Positions 1-11,075 of a stretch of 64,000 bases of DNA are shown here, piece by piece (position 1 is the first letter of the stretch; each line of letters begins with the position of its first letter). Under the pieces are notes generated by a model, which was given only the letters and a program-made list of their open reading frames with translations, made no database searches and was not told the origin of the DNA. The stretch covers positions 254,175-318,174 of the forward strand of contig NMRB01000380.1 of NCBI GenBank assembly GCA_002633025.1, read 5' to 3'. The stretch comes from Notospermus geniculatus (lineage: Eukaryota > Nemertea > Pilidiophora > Heteronemertea > Lineidae). Both the position numbers and the translations under genes were made by a program.

Positions 1-74
1 TATTAGTGTAAATTCAGATCTCTCCAAAAGGTGGCATTGTGATCGCAATATTTGATATTCATCATAGTTACTCA

Positions 75-2251
75 TTACCATATGAAACTCATGATGTACC
101 GTGGGATATCGATGCCGATGTAGGCACGGACTCCAGCATTGATGATGCCAGCAGCACTCATATACGTCAAGAATTTCAATGCCTTGACACTTCTAAAGAA
201 ACCAGGTAATCTGAAAGGGAGGAAAATAGACTATCAGATTCAGAAACAGAGAATTTCAGGAGTACTAAGACACACAAAGCAAAATCGTATTCCTACCTTT
301 TTTCCGGGGCCTTCACATAACCATTGAAGAAGTCAAATCGGCCATAAATGTACATGAGACCAAGGGCAGAGGCAGGGACTGAATAATGGAAAGGATAAAA
401 ATGTCTTTGATACATTGGAAATTGTTTTGAAACACGCAAGGTAGATCCAGCAATACAACAGGGCCCGTATGCATAAAGGTGGAATAAGCTTATTCCAGGT
501 ATAACCTAACGTTATAACGTGAAGCTATACCTGGAATAAGCTTATTCCACCTTTATGCATACGGGCCCAGGGGTGAAGTTTGAGGAGAAAATTCATTTTA
601 AAGAAATAACAATGAATACTGGCACCAGCAATAAGAAATAACTTACCTTGATGCACAAAAACAGCAGATACCCACAGGACGGTGAGAAATAATGGGAAGA
701 ATTCAACACAGTTCATGCTGGAGTAAAGAGAGGAGATGTATTTATTTAAGCCTTTTATTGATACGGTATCATCAATGGGATCAGTGGGTACAAATAGGCT
801 ATAGAGGCCCCTGCTTCGTTGCTATCTGCAAGATTTATTGTAAAGTTTTCACTTTCTTCTGCACAAAAAAAGTGCAGAAAAAATACTCTTTAAAGGCACT
901 CCTTCATGAGAGGTTTCTCACACAATAGGCAATTCACTTTTGTTTGTTTCCATTGCAGCTTTTGTCTAAACTAGTGACTGACACAACTGCCCATAGTTTT
1001 CTATGGTTGAGTCCCCATAGAGAGCTAAGTTGTATGAGAAAACTCTCGCTCACATGTACATAAAGGAGCGTCTTAACATATCAAATTTTGCATTTCTTTT
1101 GACAGCATTTGTGAGGTCCGTTCAAACTGACCTTATTCATGACAGAGGTATTTCCACGGTTCAGTGGTTATCCTGGATAAATCCTCTGGGCAATGGCATG
1201 AAAAGACTGGTGGGGATTGTAAAATATTCATGAACAATGCATGTTTAGTGTTGGGGTAGGCTTCAGTGTATTCACCAGTGCAACGCGTGTAAATAAAGAC
1301 AATTACATTCAAAAAAGTGTCAAGGCCAAAACAAGTCTTCACTTCAGTGGCATGGCCCCACGGTCTGCACAAAGTCAGAAGTAAGGTGTACAGTCTGTCT
1401 GAGGAAGATCTTTGTGGTAGTGCCAATACTAACCAGCACAAGTTAAAGGGCCTCTAGAGGCAGCTTGCTATTGGGCTACTAACAGTATTGCGCCATACAA
1501 CAGGTGGCACTATAGTAACCATCAACTCATGAATTATGGATCAAATTTTGACATAGATGAAATTTTACTTCAAAATGATGCCCAAGTTGGATCCTCATGC
1601 CATCAATTCTCTGTTAGTAATCATGTCAGTGTACACTAAAAAGCTGCCTCTAGAGGGCCTTTAATGTATGGCACAATATGTGGATGCCAAACGATACTTT
1701 GTCAGGTTTGTGGTGAAGTAGGTCCAATCATGCCAATGCCAGGTTAATTTAAGTAATACATGTAGATGTAAACTAAATTCCAACCAACAACACCATAATA
1801 CTTTTCATCTTTGAGCACTTGAACATTCACTTCCCTGTGACATAAAGAAGAGATGTAAACTAGTTTAATTAACCCTGATTTTTATGACCAGAACACAGTC
1901 AGACAATGTTTGTTGATGAAATGGAACTAGGCCTAATTGCTTTGATTATAATAGTACTGCTGATGGAGCTGATTTTCTTCTTGGGAACTTCCTTGCATTT
2001 ATACAAAATCTGCTGTGGGAGAGCAGTTTTACTTCGCTGGTGTGCCTCCTACATCCACTTTAGGACCAAGGACATGAATTGATTGGCCGGTTGTCATCTG
2101 TCCAATTTATAAAACTCCAATTTCTTTTTCAGCAGGAAATATGTTACTTACTGAGCTCTGTATGTTCTGTTAAATTCTGGTGGACCCACTGTATCAGGGC
2201 AATCAACCCGAAATTTTGAACGTGCCTGTCCGACACGTCTCGTGAACATCA
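75..2251 (-). CDS. MGST2: MGST2/LTC4 synthase-like MAPEG enzyme, 5' exon missing
   Basis: The MAPEG family consists of small four-helix ER or nuclear-envelope proteins that conjugate glutathione to lipids (MGST2, LTC4S). Minus-strand exons are 2152-2251, 647-717, 297-378 and 75-192; all introns are GT-AG and phases agree. Visible family motifs are RRVGQARSKFRV, GPPEF followed by TYRA, NCVEFFPLFLTVLW, and GLMYIYGR...GY. The Arg, Asn and Glu of the glutathione-binding stretch (YRA, N, E) are present. The C terminus (ARAYIG...YIMSFIW then TAA) has MGST2-like length. Exon 2 enters in phase 1, so one upstream exon encoding helix 1 (about 25 residues) must exist; I could not find it between 2252 and 4650. 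The similarity of GQARSK and NCVEFF to MGST2 makes that name slightly better than LTC4S. The 1.4 kb intron between 717 and 2152 carries a hairpin transposon. Confidence 0.8.
460..570. repeat. Hairpin MITE
   Basis: A near-perfect inverted repeat begins with GGGCCCGTATGCATAAAGG and ends with the complement, around a loop of about 20 bases. It lies in the intron between the last-but-two exons of the MAPEG gene. No coding content is visible. Confidence 0.8.
1443..1664. mobile_element. TIR MITE flanked by TTAA
   Basis: Terminal inverted repeats AGGGCCTCTAGAGGCAGCTT and complement enclose about 215 bp, with TTAA on both outer sides. The TTAA duplication would fit piggyBac- or Kolobok-type transposition. 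It sits in an intron of the MAPEG gene. Confidence 0.75.
1906..2082 (+). CDS. Possible 58-residue one-helix membrane micro-ORF
   Basis: An open frame starts MFVDEMELGLIAL, has about 26 continuous hydrophobic residues, then a basic, Cys-containing tail (YKICCGRAVLLRW) and a stop. It runs opposite to the MAPEG gene inside its intron. No family is recognised and chance is a real possibility; only the membrane-like composition supports it. Confidence 0.12.
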   Translation: MFVDEMELGLIALIIIVLLMELIFFLGTSLHLYKICCGRAVLLRWCASYIHFRTKDMN

Positions 2252-2388
2252 CTGTAAAGACAGAAACGCGTAGAAGAAGTGACGATGCAAAGGCCTTTTT
2301 ACCATGACCACCCACAGCAAGCACCCTACCCACAAAAAGTAGTTATACATGTACTTTGATTGCTTTGCGCAACAATGCAAAGGGAATG

Positions 2389-2452
2389 TGGTGGCGCAGC
2401 GGACGCGAGACCGCGAGTTCATGAGTTTGATTCCCGCTGCGGGATGCTGAAT
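2389..2452 (+). repeat. tRNA-like SINE head
   Basis: GTGGCGCAGCGGACGC resembles a pol III A box, and AGTTTGATTCCCG, about 30 bases downstream, resembles a B box. The cloverleaf is not complete, so this looks like a tRNA-derived SINE remnant and not a working tRNA. A lone 5-bp-TSD MITE end (CAGTGGCGGATCCAG) follows at about 2477. Confidence 0.4.
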
Positions 2453-2639
2453 TGCCGCTTTGATAGTAGGGCCTAGGCAGTGGCGGATCCAGAAGTTGCC
2501 AAATGGGGGCAGGGAGTCGTCCCCGGACATTTTTTTGGTAAAAGTGCCGGAAACGCGATTTCTGATTTCATGGCACCTGGGCAGGCCAAATTGAACTTTT
2601 TTTTTACTGAAAATCAGCGGTCGGTCTGAAGGAACCGCG

Positions 2640-3065
2640 AAACCATGTAGGCCTATTCTGAACTAGGCCTAGGCTAACTGGCCTAAAACGTAGTATAGTG
2701 GGTAGTGAAAATTAGTTCCAAAAGGAAGAAGATGGTTTCTGAAGAAAATGTGATACCGGCTACCGGTACACTTAGTACAGTATGAATTCGAGTATAGGCC
2801 TAGCTAGGCCTAGTAGGCCTATGTATTAGGCATGTAGGCCTAGGCCTTAGCATGATCAGGCCTATCCTAGCTCATCCTATAGGCTAGGCCCACTCATCAG
2901 GCCTACCGGTAGCTAGCTGGTTGCACCCAAAGTAGGCCCTATAGGCCTGCCTAGTTAGGGGCCTACCTAGGCCTACCATGCATCCATCATCTTATCATGC
3001 ATTGTCATGTCCATCACATGGTCATGGTCTGGACATAGGCCTAGGCCTATGGCTATGTCTGTATG
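2640..3065. repeat. AGGCCTA-rich low-complexity tract
   Basis: The palindromic word TAGGCCTA and its variants recur many times over about 400 bp, with no gene signal. The same word is scattered through the window at lower density. Confidence 0.6.
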
Positions 3066-3479
3066 TACAAGCATGCACATTGATGATGGTCGTCAAGATT
3101 TGATGCTCCAGTCAACGCTCAACACATCACATGCTCAAGTTTAGTCAACACAAGTGGCTGCAATTCGGGAAAAAAATCCGGGAAAGATTGGAAATCTAAT
3201 TACCCATTTGATAACTGGCCCCGAGCGTGACCGCAGCCACCAAGACAAAGTCATCAATCTCCACCAAAGGCATCTTTAGAGCGTTGTTTTGTGCCCACTT
3301 CGACCGAAATTGTCAAGTTCAGAAAACTAGGTCAAACAAGCACCTGCCTTACAACACTAACAAAAAGTTTAATTGATTGATTAGATTGAAACGCAGTGTG
3401 TCTGATACATCATATTGTCTATTTTAAGATTGATTATGTAAGGGTGAGTGTTAACCACCCTGCGACGTTGCCAACAATT

Positions 3480-3960
3480 TAAATTGGCAATTTATCATGT
3501 TTATTGGTACCACGGCGGCCACACCGCACGCAGAGGGTTAAAGCCACCTAGCGGAGGATCGTGGTACCAATCTAATTGGCAATTAGGGTGGTTTCATTGG
3601 CCACCGTAAGATGGCGTGCTAGTGAAATAATGGTGTAAACGGTGAAAATGTCGCCTTGATAAATATCCTCTCCATCTAGAACATTTTAATTAAACAGATT
3701 AAACAGAAACAGACTTCCTCCAGAATATTGTAATGTGCAATTGACAAACAGGAGTTCGCCTATTGTTGAAAAACTTAAATTCCATATATTATCAGGAATA
3801 ATATTATTCCATATATTATTCCATAATATTATCCATACCATAATATATTAATATTATCAGGAATAATATTATTCCATATCAAGCAAACAGACTCCAATCC
3901 TAATAATATTATTCCATAATATTATCAGGATTGGAGTCTGTTTGCTTGATACATGTACAA
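3480..3960. repeat. AT-rich palindromes
   Basis: ATAATATTATTCC palindromes are stacked at 3780-3900. They are followed by a clean hairpin at about 3877-3950 whose arms begin ATCAAGCAAACAGACTCC. A smaller inverted pair (GGTACCACG / CGTGGTACC) lies at 3500-3580. No coding signal. Confidence 0.6.
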
Positions 3961-4269
3961 ATGGGGAATAATTCCTCCAAGTACGACCGAACCTCAAGAC
4001 AAAAAAGTATAGTAGCCTCTCTTGATCGAATGACTGACAGAATGAACACAGAAAATTGAAATCGATATTTTTATTGAATTAATTTATGTTATGGTCTTTA
4101 CAGCAGACTTGCCTAACTGGCAACCAACCTTCAGAAATTACACTTGCAATATGTGACAAAATATTTTAAATGTATCTGTTCGGTAGACCTTCGTGATAAC
4201 AATAATCAACATGATCAACTGTTCATGCCAAAATGCAGTTTGTTTTCCAATCCTGGAGCCCAGATGACT

Positions 4270-4380
4270 GATATTATGCATGATCCCTGAGAAAATCTTT
4301 CACATTGATATTATGCATGATCCCTGAGAAAATCTTTCACATTGATATTATGCATGATCCCTGAGAAACACTCTTTCACA
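4270..4380. repeat. 37-bp tandem repeat, about 2.8 copies
   Basis: The unit contains GATATTATGCATGATCCCTG and is repeated head to tail almost without change, just downstream of the photolyase stop codon. Confidence 0.85.
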
Positions 4381-4654
4381 AGGTTTGAAGCAAAAAAACT
4401 GAGCTCAGTGCCCATTATGTTAATACAAGGAAAAGTACTACAGGACCCAAGACAAGTCCTCGAGCTAGGCCCAGTCCATGCTGGTCTAGGACCACAATCC
4501 ATGGTCTGTAATGATGATTTCATCAATTGGAATTTGGCTTCATTCATGTCACATCTCAGTCTCACAGACAGACCCCTTTCCGTACAGAAAATGTCCAAAA
4601 CGTATTCATGAAATATATAAGCAACAAACAAAGGCCATCCATGATCAGCTCCAC

Positions 4655-7600
4655 TCAAGTTGTTTTTTGAAAGAAATCTGTCATCTTTTTGGGACCTTTG
4701 GCCGAGGCTTTCTTACTCGTCTCTTTCTTGGCTTTCTTTGCTGGCGATTGCGCATCATCAGGGTTCTTCCTTTTTTTATCATCAACTGAAATTTTGAAGC
4801 AGATTCTCTTAGCGTCTGTCACTGTCAATTTGTTTAATAGCATCTTCCACTACTGAAGAACTCGATGATAAACAATCTAGCAGTCTACCTACCATTTTCT
4901 GCCTTATTAGCATTATAAGCAGCAGCCATTCTCTTGATGTTCCTCTGTCTCGCTTCGTCATGGTCGACAATAGGCTTGGGGTAGTCCTTCCCAATGACGC
5001 AACCCAACTTCTCCTGCACAACCTTGGGTGCTTTCCATGGTTCATAAATATACTCAGTGGGGAATTTGCTCAGGATTGGAAGATATTTCCTGTGAAGATA
5101 TTAATACACTTTGATTAGTGTCATGCCATACAGAAGACAGTGCTGAACCTGACATTGTTGATTACAGTTCCATTTAGCAGATGATAAAGAATATAAAGTC
5201 AATTTCCAGAATATTTAGCAAATTTTCGACCCCAACCGGGGTCTTCTTCAGGCTGGAACTTTACAATCTGAAACTCATTTAGTTTCAGATTGTGTCAATC
5301 TGAAACTCCATTTAGCAGATGCATCCAGTATGTGGGGACAGGTCTACTCTATACAGACCCTGAGGGCAATATCCATCAAAATTCACCTGATGTAATCACC
5401 ACTCTTGTCCGTCTTCTTGCCAAAAGCCACTGGCGAGTAGACCCTGAAGTACTGATAAAAGAATGCACTCGCTGACAGCCACATCCAGTTGCCTGCATTC
5501 AGACTCCAATCAGCATCAAGAAGCAGTTCTTCAAACACCTGTAAATATTTGGAATGAAAATAGAATGAGAATATCCCTCTTTCACAAATGCAATGAAAAT
5601 AGAGCATTCTCCTCCTTATGTCCACATTTCTTGCATCAACATCTACAGTGGAACCTTCCTTTTTTTATAGCAGACACCTCTCAGTAGGATACCTCTTTAA
5701 GGCCAGTTAAGTTCAGTCCCAAACTGGTCTTTTCATTTTCACCTCTGCTACCAGGAAAGTCTCCATTGAGGGTAACACTTGTCAGTCCCAAAGGTTTAAT
5801 AAAGAGGTTTTACTGTACTTGTATTTTTCCATATAAATCCTAAATTTAGTCTCTTTTTACATACCTTCTGTCCTTCCTCCCAGCTCACCCACAAGTCTCC
5901 TCTCGTAAGGAAACAGGCGACAGCATGACGGGCCAAGTGGTGTATCCAACCCTCCTGTCTCAGCTGCGTCATGATTGCATCAATAAATGGATAACCAGTC
6001 CTCGCCTAGTAGACGAAAATTGCCAATTATTATTTGTACCAAAAATTCATAAGTTCGCTTGTGAATTTTTGTTTGTACCGGTACCCTAATCCCAAACCTG
6101 ATACACACAATGGAGAATCTTGCGAATAAATCAACTTCATACTCTGCACATCAATTTTACACATCGCAACTCACATTTGTCCAAGCTGCCAAGAACTCTG
6201 GGTTATCATCCCATGGAATTTGCCGGCAGACAGGATTGCCAACCATCTTGTCAAAGTTTGGTGTGTCGGATGCAATGGCATAGTAGAATTCCCTCCATAG
6301 CAGCTGACCCTCAAGTGACACTGGAGGACTTGAGTGTTTCTGGAGTGGAAAAGAGCGATTGGGAGTAGAACAGGGATCTGTTCTGCATCTTGCGATGGCA
6401 AAGATTTCAATCACTCCTACACTGAGCTCAAAGGAAACGTAGTTTAAGGGTGAAGTGCCACAAGACTTGATATGTCAAAATAGGCCATTGTATGAGGTTT
6501 TTATTAGTCATTCTGACAAACAGAAAACTTCTGAGAATACCCTCCTTCACAAATGCAAGCAAACCTCCAGATTCACTTACAGACAACACATAATTACCCC
6601 AAAGTACCTGATATTTCACCTACCTTTCCCTTTTTATAAACCTCCTTGAGTGCATGGTACATTTTTCTAGCGGAAAGGCAGCCAAACTTCAGATACGGAC
6701 TTAGAACTGTTGTGCTTGGTTGGAGGCTGTTAGGTTCTGTCTTTGGTTTCTCAAATGCACACACCCACCCCTGAAATATCAAACAGAGTAGAGCCACAAT
6801 ACAATACTTTGATGGTAAGTAAGTGCCCAAATATAAGATAGTGACATTTTCTTTAGTCCAAGGCCATAAATTCAAAGAACACTCACAGTTCTAGACAACT
6901 CCTTCTCCATTCTTGCCAGAGCTTCAGTTTCTCCTCCAGGAAATTTGACCTCTCCTAAATCTTTAGGATCAACCCCAAGTTCCTCCAGAGAAGGTGTGCC
7001 GTAATGCTCATCATGATCATCCTCTACTGGTGTGACACAGTCTGGAAGGAGAAAACGACAATGAAACATTCAGATTTAGATAAACTGAAGTAACTAGAGT
7101 GAAGTGCCAACTCACTGTGGCAGAATTATAGAGTAGAACCCCCCCCCCCCAAATTCTGCAACTGACTGTAAGTTGGTTATCTAATCTAAAGATTTCTTTT
7201 TAGAGNTGTTTGTACCGGTACCCTAATCCCAAACCTGATACACACAATGGAGAATCTTGCGAATAAATCAACTTCATACTCTGCACATCAATTTTACACA
7301 TCGCAACTCACATTTGTCCAAGCTGCCAAGAACTCTGGGTTATCATCCCATGGAATTTGCCGGCAGACAGGATTGCCAACCATCTTGTCGAAGTTTGGTG
7401 TGTCGGATGCAATGGCATAGTAGAATTCCCTCCATAGCAGCTGACCCTCAAGTGACACTGGAGGACTTGAGTGTTTCTGGAGTGGAAAAGAGCGGTTGGG
7501 AGTAGAACAGGGATCTGTTTTGCATCTTGCGATGGCAAAGATTTCAATCACTCCTACACTGAGCTCAAAGGAAATGTAGTTTAAGGGTGAAGTGCCATAA

Positions 7601-9274
7601 AACTTGATGTGTCAAAATTGGCCATTGTATGAGGTTATTAGTCGTTCTGACAAAAAGAAAACTTCCGAGAATACCCTCCTTCACAAATGCAAGCAAACCT
7701 TTCTGAACAGATTCACTTACACACAACACGATTGTAACCCCAAAGTACCTGCTACCGGGGGGGTATTTCATTTCACCTACCTTTCCCTTTTTATAAACCT
7801 CCTTGAGTGCATGGTACATTTTTCTAGCGGAAAGGCAGCCAAATTTCAGATACGGGCTTAGAACTGTTGTGCTTGGTTGGAGGGTGTTAGGTTCTGTCTT
7901 TGGTTTCTCAAATGCACACACCCACCCCTGAAATATTGAATACCGGTACTGCAGAGTGCCATAATACAATACTTTGATGGTAAGTGCCCATTATTAGACA
8001 CTGACATTTTCTTTAGTCCAGGGCCATAAATTCAAAGAACACTCACAGTTCTAGACAACTCCTTCTCCATTCTTGCCAGAGCTTCAGTTTCTCCTCCAGG
8101 AAATTTGACCTCTCCTAAATCTTTAGGATCAACCCCGAGTTCCTCCAAAGAAGGTGTGCCGTAATGCTCATCATGATCATCCTCTACTGGTGTGACACAG
8201 TCTGGAAGGAGACAATCGACAATGAAACATTCAGATTTAGATAGACTGAAGTACCAAGAGTGAAGTGCCCACTCACTGTGGCAGAATTATAAGCCTTGGA
8301 TGTGGGTTCTAATAATAAAGTAGAACCCCCCAAATTCTGCAACTGACTGTAAAGTTGGTTATCTAATCTAAAGATTTCTTTTTAGAGCATGAATGAAGTC
8401 ATTTTTTGTCAAACATGTCAGAAGTTGTGGAACCTGCCAATCATAAAAATAAAGTTTAAGAAGAGAAAAGTTAGACATACTCTTTAAATGCTCTACACTT
8501 AGGGTCTCAACAGCGTTTGGCGGTGATCCGAGCTGTGAAACTATAGATTGCAGTTTTTTATACGTCTGTGGCGCCTTCCCTCCATTCTTGGCAATGATTC
8601 TGGAAAGAAAATGCCTCCAAAAATAATTTTCTGGTCATGATTATGATGGCTGGATAACTTATGAAATATAAAATACATGTACTATGACAATTACCCAGTG
8701 TATGGACTGATTTATTACCTATCAACACTGAAAAGAGTGTGTGAAACCCTTGCAATAACTTCAACATCATGCTCCTGAGCAATTTTTTCCACTTCAGCAT
8801 CCCTCATCTTAGCATAGGGCTCAGTGTCCGATTCAAAGGCCAACTTAGTAATGTTCCATTCTTTGAAGATTTTAGGGAAGACTTCATTCGGCTTCCCACG
8901 AATAACGAATAATCTGAAAGCAGGAGGTGATAGATTGAAGCAAAAACTTGAAGATCTTGATTTTGGCCTGCTTTTGAATTTGTGCTTATTTTCCATAGAA
9001 CTTTTGAAGTCTCCGCTGTGGACAAAAGAATACGACCTCCTCACCTGCTATTCAATTTTTTCAAGCTTAAATCAAGATCTTCAAGTGACTGCATCAGAAA
9101 GCGCCATCTATTGATGCCAACATGAGCATTCTTCACGAACCATGGGTCCAGGATGAAAACAGGTCTCAATTCCAAACTGTTCTTCACAGCTTCCAGTAAT
9201 GCTGGATTGTCATGGAGACGGAGAGCTTTCCTGAACCAGTAAATGGACTTTTGCATTTTTCCTTCTTCTGACAT
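4655..9274 (-). CDS. PHR6-4: (6-4) photolyase / animal cryptochrome-family flavoprotein
   Basis: Likely repairs UV (6-4) photoproducts using FAD and blue light in the nucleus. Minus-strand exons: 9045-9274, 8719-8913, 8481-8599, 8047-8201, 7781-7927, 7312-7476, 5865-6005, 5387-5538, 4893-5089, 4655-4785. They join in phase to 543 residues, normal for the family. The start gives [14 protein letters not shown], the photolyase N-terminal signature. The FAD half has WREFYYA, then [20 protein letters not shown] with the His360/His364 pair of (6-4) enzymes, then [17 protein letters not shown]. These read closer to (6-4) photolyases than to clock CRYs. The tail is Lys-rich (probable nuclear signal) and ends [11 protein letters not shown], resembling a PCNA-binding box. 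Exons 4-6 have a second copy downstream (6887-7041, 6624-6770, 6175-6339). A hammerhead element and a Tigger-like MITE sit in introns. Confidence 0.9.
5184..5306 (-). mobile_element. Short hammerhead-bearing retroelement with 15-bp TSD
   Basis: A 123-bp insertion in a photolyase intron is flanked by the exact direct repeat TCCATTTAGCAGATG (5169-5183 and 5307-5321). The element reads on the minus strand: an inverted pair of AATCTGAAAC-type arms, then the ribozyme fold. A long, exact TSD is expected from retrotransposition, not from a cut-and-paste MITE. Confidence 0.75.
5204..5258 (-). ncRNA. Hammerhead ribozyme-like motif, copy 1
   Basis: In order: stem I strand TTCCA, core CTGAAGA, stem II GACCCC-GGTT-GGGGTC, core GAAA, short stem III starting AATTTGC and closing ATT, cleavage base C, and stem I partner TGGAA. 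All CUGANGA and GAAA core bases are present. Activity is untested. Confidence 0.65.
5646..5815. mobile_element. pogo/Tigger-like MITE
   Basis: TIRs CAGTGGAACC and GGTTTTACTG are flanked by TA on both sides. The internal text (ACCTCT...GTCCCAAACTGG) is the widespread Tigger-like type also seen near 61.0-61.7 kb. It lies in a photolyase intron. Confidence 0.75.
6070..8383. repeat. Tandem duplication of photolyase exons 4-6
   Basis: The block 6070-7205 is repeated at 7207-8383, including introns, with scattered substitutions and small indels. The join is a single N at 7206. In the exons I see only one amino-acid change (Ser/Thr in exon 5). Splicing exon 6 of one copy to exon 4 of the other would go from phase 0 into a phase 1 exon and reach a TAG after five codons. 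Either one set is skipped or, more likely, two haplotypes were placed in series by the assembler. Confidence 0.85.
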
Positions 9275-9342
9275 GGTGCAAGGTGATGTTCACAGTGAGG
9301 GCAGCTGTAGAAATGAGAATGTACATTATTAACCAAGCACAA

Positions 9343-9510
9343 CAGGGGCGGATCCACAATTTCGGAAAAGAGGGGGTGCACTGTGCTAGAAACATTGAAA
9401 TCTGCGGTGAATTTCAATGATTTGCTCCAAATTTCAGAATTTCACAGTCAGTTTTACAGATTTTTTGACCGAAAGGAGCACGCCGGGTGCGCCCCCCAGA
9501 TCCGCACCTG
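9343..9510. mobile_element. 5-bp-TSD MITE (CAGGGGCGGATCC family)
   Basis: TIRs CAGGGGCGGATCC and GATCCGCACCTG are flanked by the exact 5-bp repeat CACAA. Length 168 bp, non-coding. Its interior shares a long tract with the copy at 22442-22585. Confidence 0.85.
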
Positions 9511-9519
9511 CACAATTTC

Positions 9520-10400
9520 ATGTGCACCAACCAACCAAATGGTAGGCCCTATGGCTATGAATGCCAAACTGGAAAAGAAGTTTTTTTACAGCGTGTGTAC
9601 CGGTAGGCCCCTAGGCCTATGCGTCCAGGTTTCTGTGGGGCACAAATTTAAGGGGGATATCATGATATAACACCAGTGGACGAAGCACCACAGCCGCCCT
9701 CCACTAGGCCTATGGGGGGACTCTTGGGTCCGCCTCCTGAGAAAAATTTCCCGAAAATGCACTTTCCTGCTACATGTATCTGGAGGAAAAAATATGCAGT
9801 GCTGAGCAGACAGATGAGGGCCCCCCTACTTCAAGCCATGGCGGAGATTTGTCCCCGCTGTACCCCCACTGTGACTGGCAGAAGAAACCCTTACGCTGTG
9901 ATTTTCGGTGAAGATTGTCTTGCCCCTGCACTAACTAAAAGATGATGTGACGGTGGGATTGCAAAGTAACCTATGCATCAAATTCTTTGATCTTTGTTAC
10001 AGAAGATCTTGGCAAAAGATCATGAAAGATAGCACTGTGAATGTGCTGCCACCTGCGCGAAGCAGGAAAAACTAAAGTCCCATCTCGGCTGTGGCAGGTG
10101 TGAAAGGAAAGAATGTACTATAGGAAAAACTGTCCTGGGAACAATGATCCTATTGTTACAATTTCTGGCGATTGGTTTCTATACCCATGCACCTTAATCC
10201 GTCATTCAACAATTGAAGTGGACACATTTTACTGCTACACTTGTTCTTCGCTCGCCCCAAAAATAATGTTTTGTTTCTGGTTCAGAAGCGGGATCAGAAG
10301 AAAACAGATGCGTTTTTTTGTACATGTATTTCTCTGTTGGTGTTTAAAGGTATGAAGTCTATCGGTCACCACTGTGGTAGTAGATAGAAATGAACAGACG
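9520..10400. other. No gene recognised
   Basis: Upstream of the photolyase start I see open frames of up to about 95 codons but no family motif or convincing splice structure, and no clear promoter element. Confidence 0.4.
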
Positions 10401-10402
10401 AT

Positions 10403-11075
10403 CAGGGGCGTAGCCAGCGGGGGAGGGGGGGGGGAGGGGGCATTAAAAAGTGGCAAAACAAATTTTTGCTCTAAAATGTCATTTCCCCTCTTCGATCCAA
10501 GTTATTGTAGTGTCAGATGTGGGGAAAATGCAGCTGAGAGGGTGTAGATTTTCAATATTTTTCGAACCCCTCCAGCTTCACCCTTCAGACTCGACCAATT
10601 TTCCGCCTTAGGCCTGCTTTCCATTGGCGCGTTTCCGTGCGCGGATACGCTCGAAAGCATTGTTTTTTTCCGCGCCGTGACCAACGAAGCGGAAACAAAC
10701 AATGCTTCCGAGCGTTTCCGCGCACGGAAACGCGCCAAATGGAAAGCAGGCCTTAAGGCCCGTTTCCACTTGAGCGTTTTACGCCGCGTTTTGACGCTTC
10801 ACCCATTGTTTGGAAGCAGAGCGGCGGAAAATAACAAAAGATTTGACGCATCACGCGGCGTAAAACGCTCTAGTGGAAACGGGCCTTTAAAGGCCCGAAC
10901 CCACTGACGCGTTTTCGCGCAGCGGGAAAACGCAGCGGCAGAAAATGCTTTGTTAAAAGGCAGCGGACCGAGAATATAACAAAGAATTTGTCGCGCGGTG
11001 ATGAAACCGCGGCGGGAAAACGCGTCAGTGGGTTCAGGCCTTTAGTGAGCCATATATTCAGCTAGCGACGCCCCT
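10403..11075. mobile_element. TIR element hosting nested MITEs
   Basis: Outer TIRs are CAGGGGCGTAGCCAGC and GCTAGCGACGCCCCTG. Length 673 bp; no clear TSD (only AT on each side). It contains three complete hairpin MITEs (next entry) and a G-run at about 10420. Confidence 0.7.
10608..11044. mobile_element. Three tandem TTA-flanked hairpin MITEs
   Basis: Units at about 10611-10752, 10756-10886 and 10890-11041 each have long inverted ends (GGCCTGCTTTCCATTGG; AGGCCCGTTTCCACT; AAGGCCCGAACCCACTGACG). Neighbours share the trinucleotide TTA, so each insertion appears to have used the TTA beside the previous one. TTA duplication and GGCC-type ends match Tourist-like PIF/Harbinger MITEs. They are CpG-rich. 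Confidence 0.75.

Noticed and set aside
2389-2452. Functional tRNA gene
   Set aside because: A and B box-like words are present, but I could not fold a full acceptor stem and anticodon arm; a SINE remnant is likelier.
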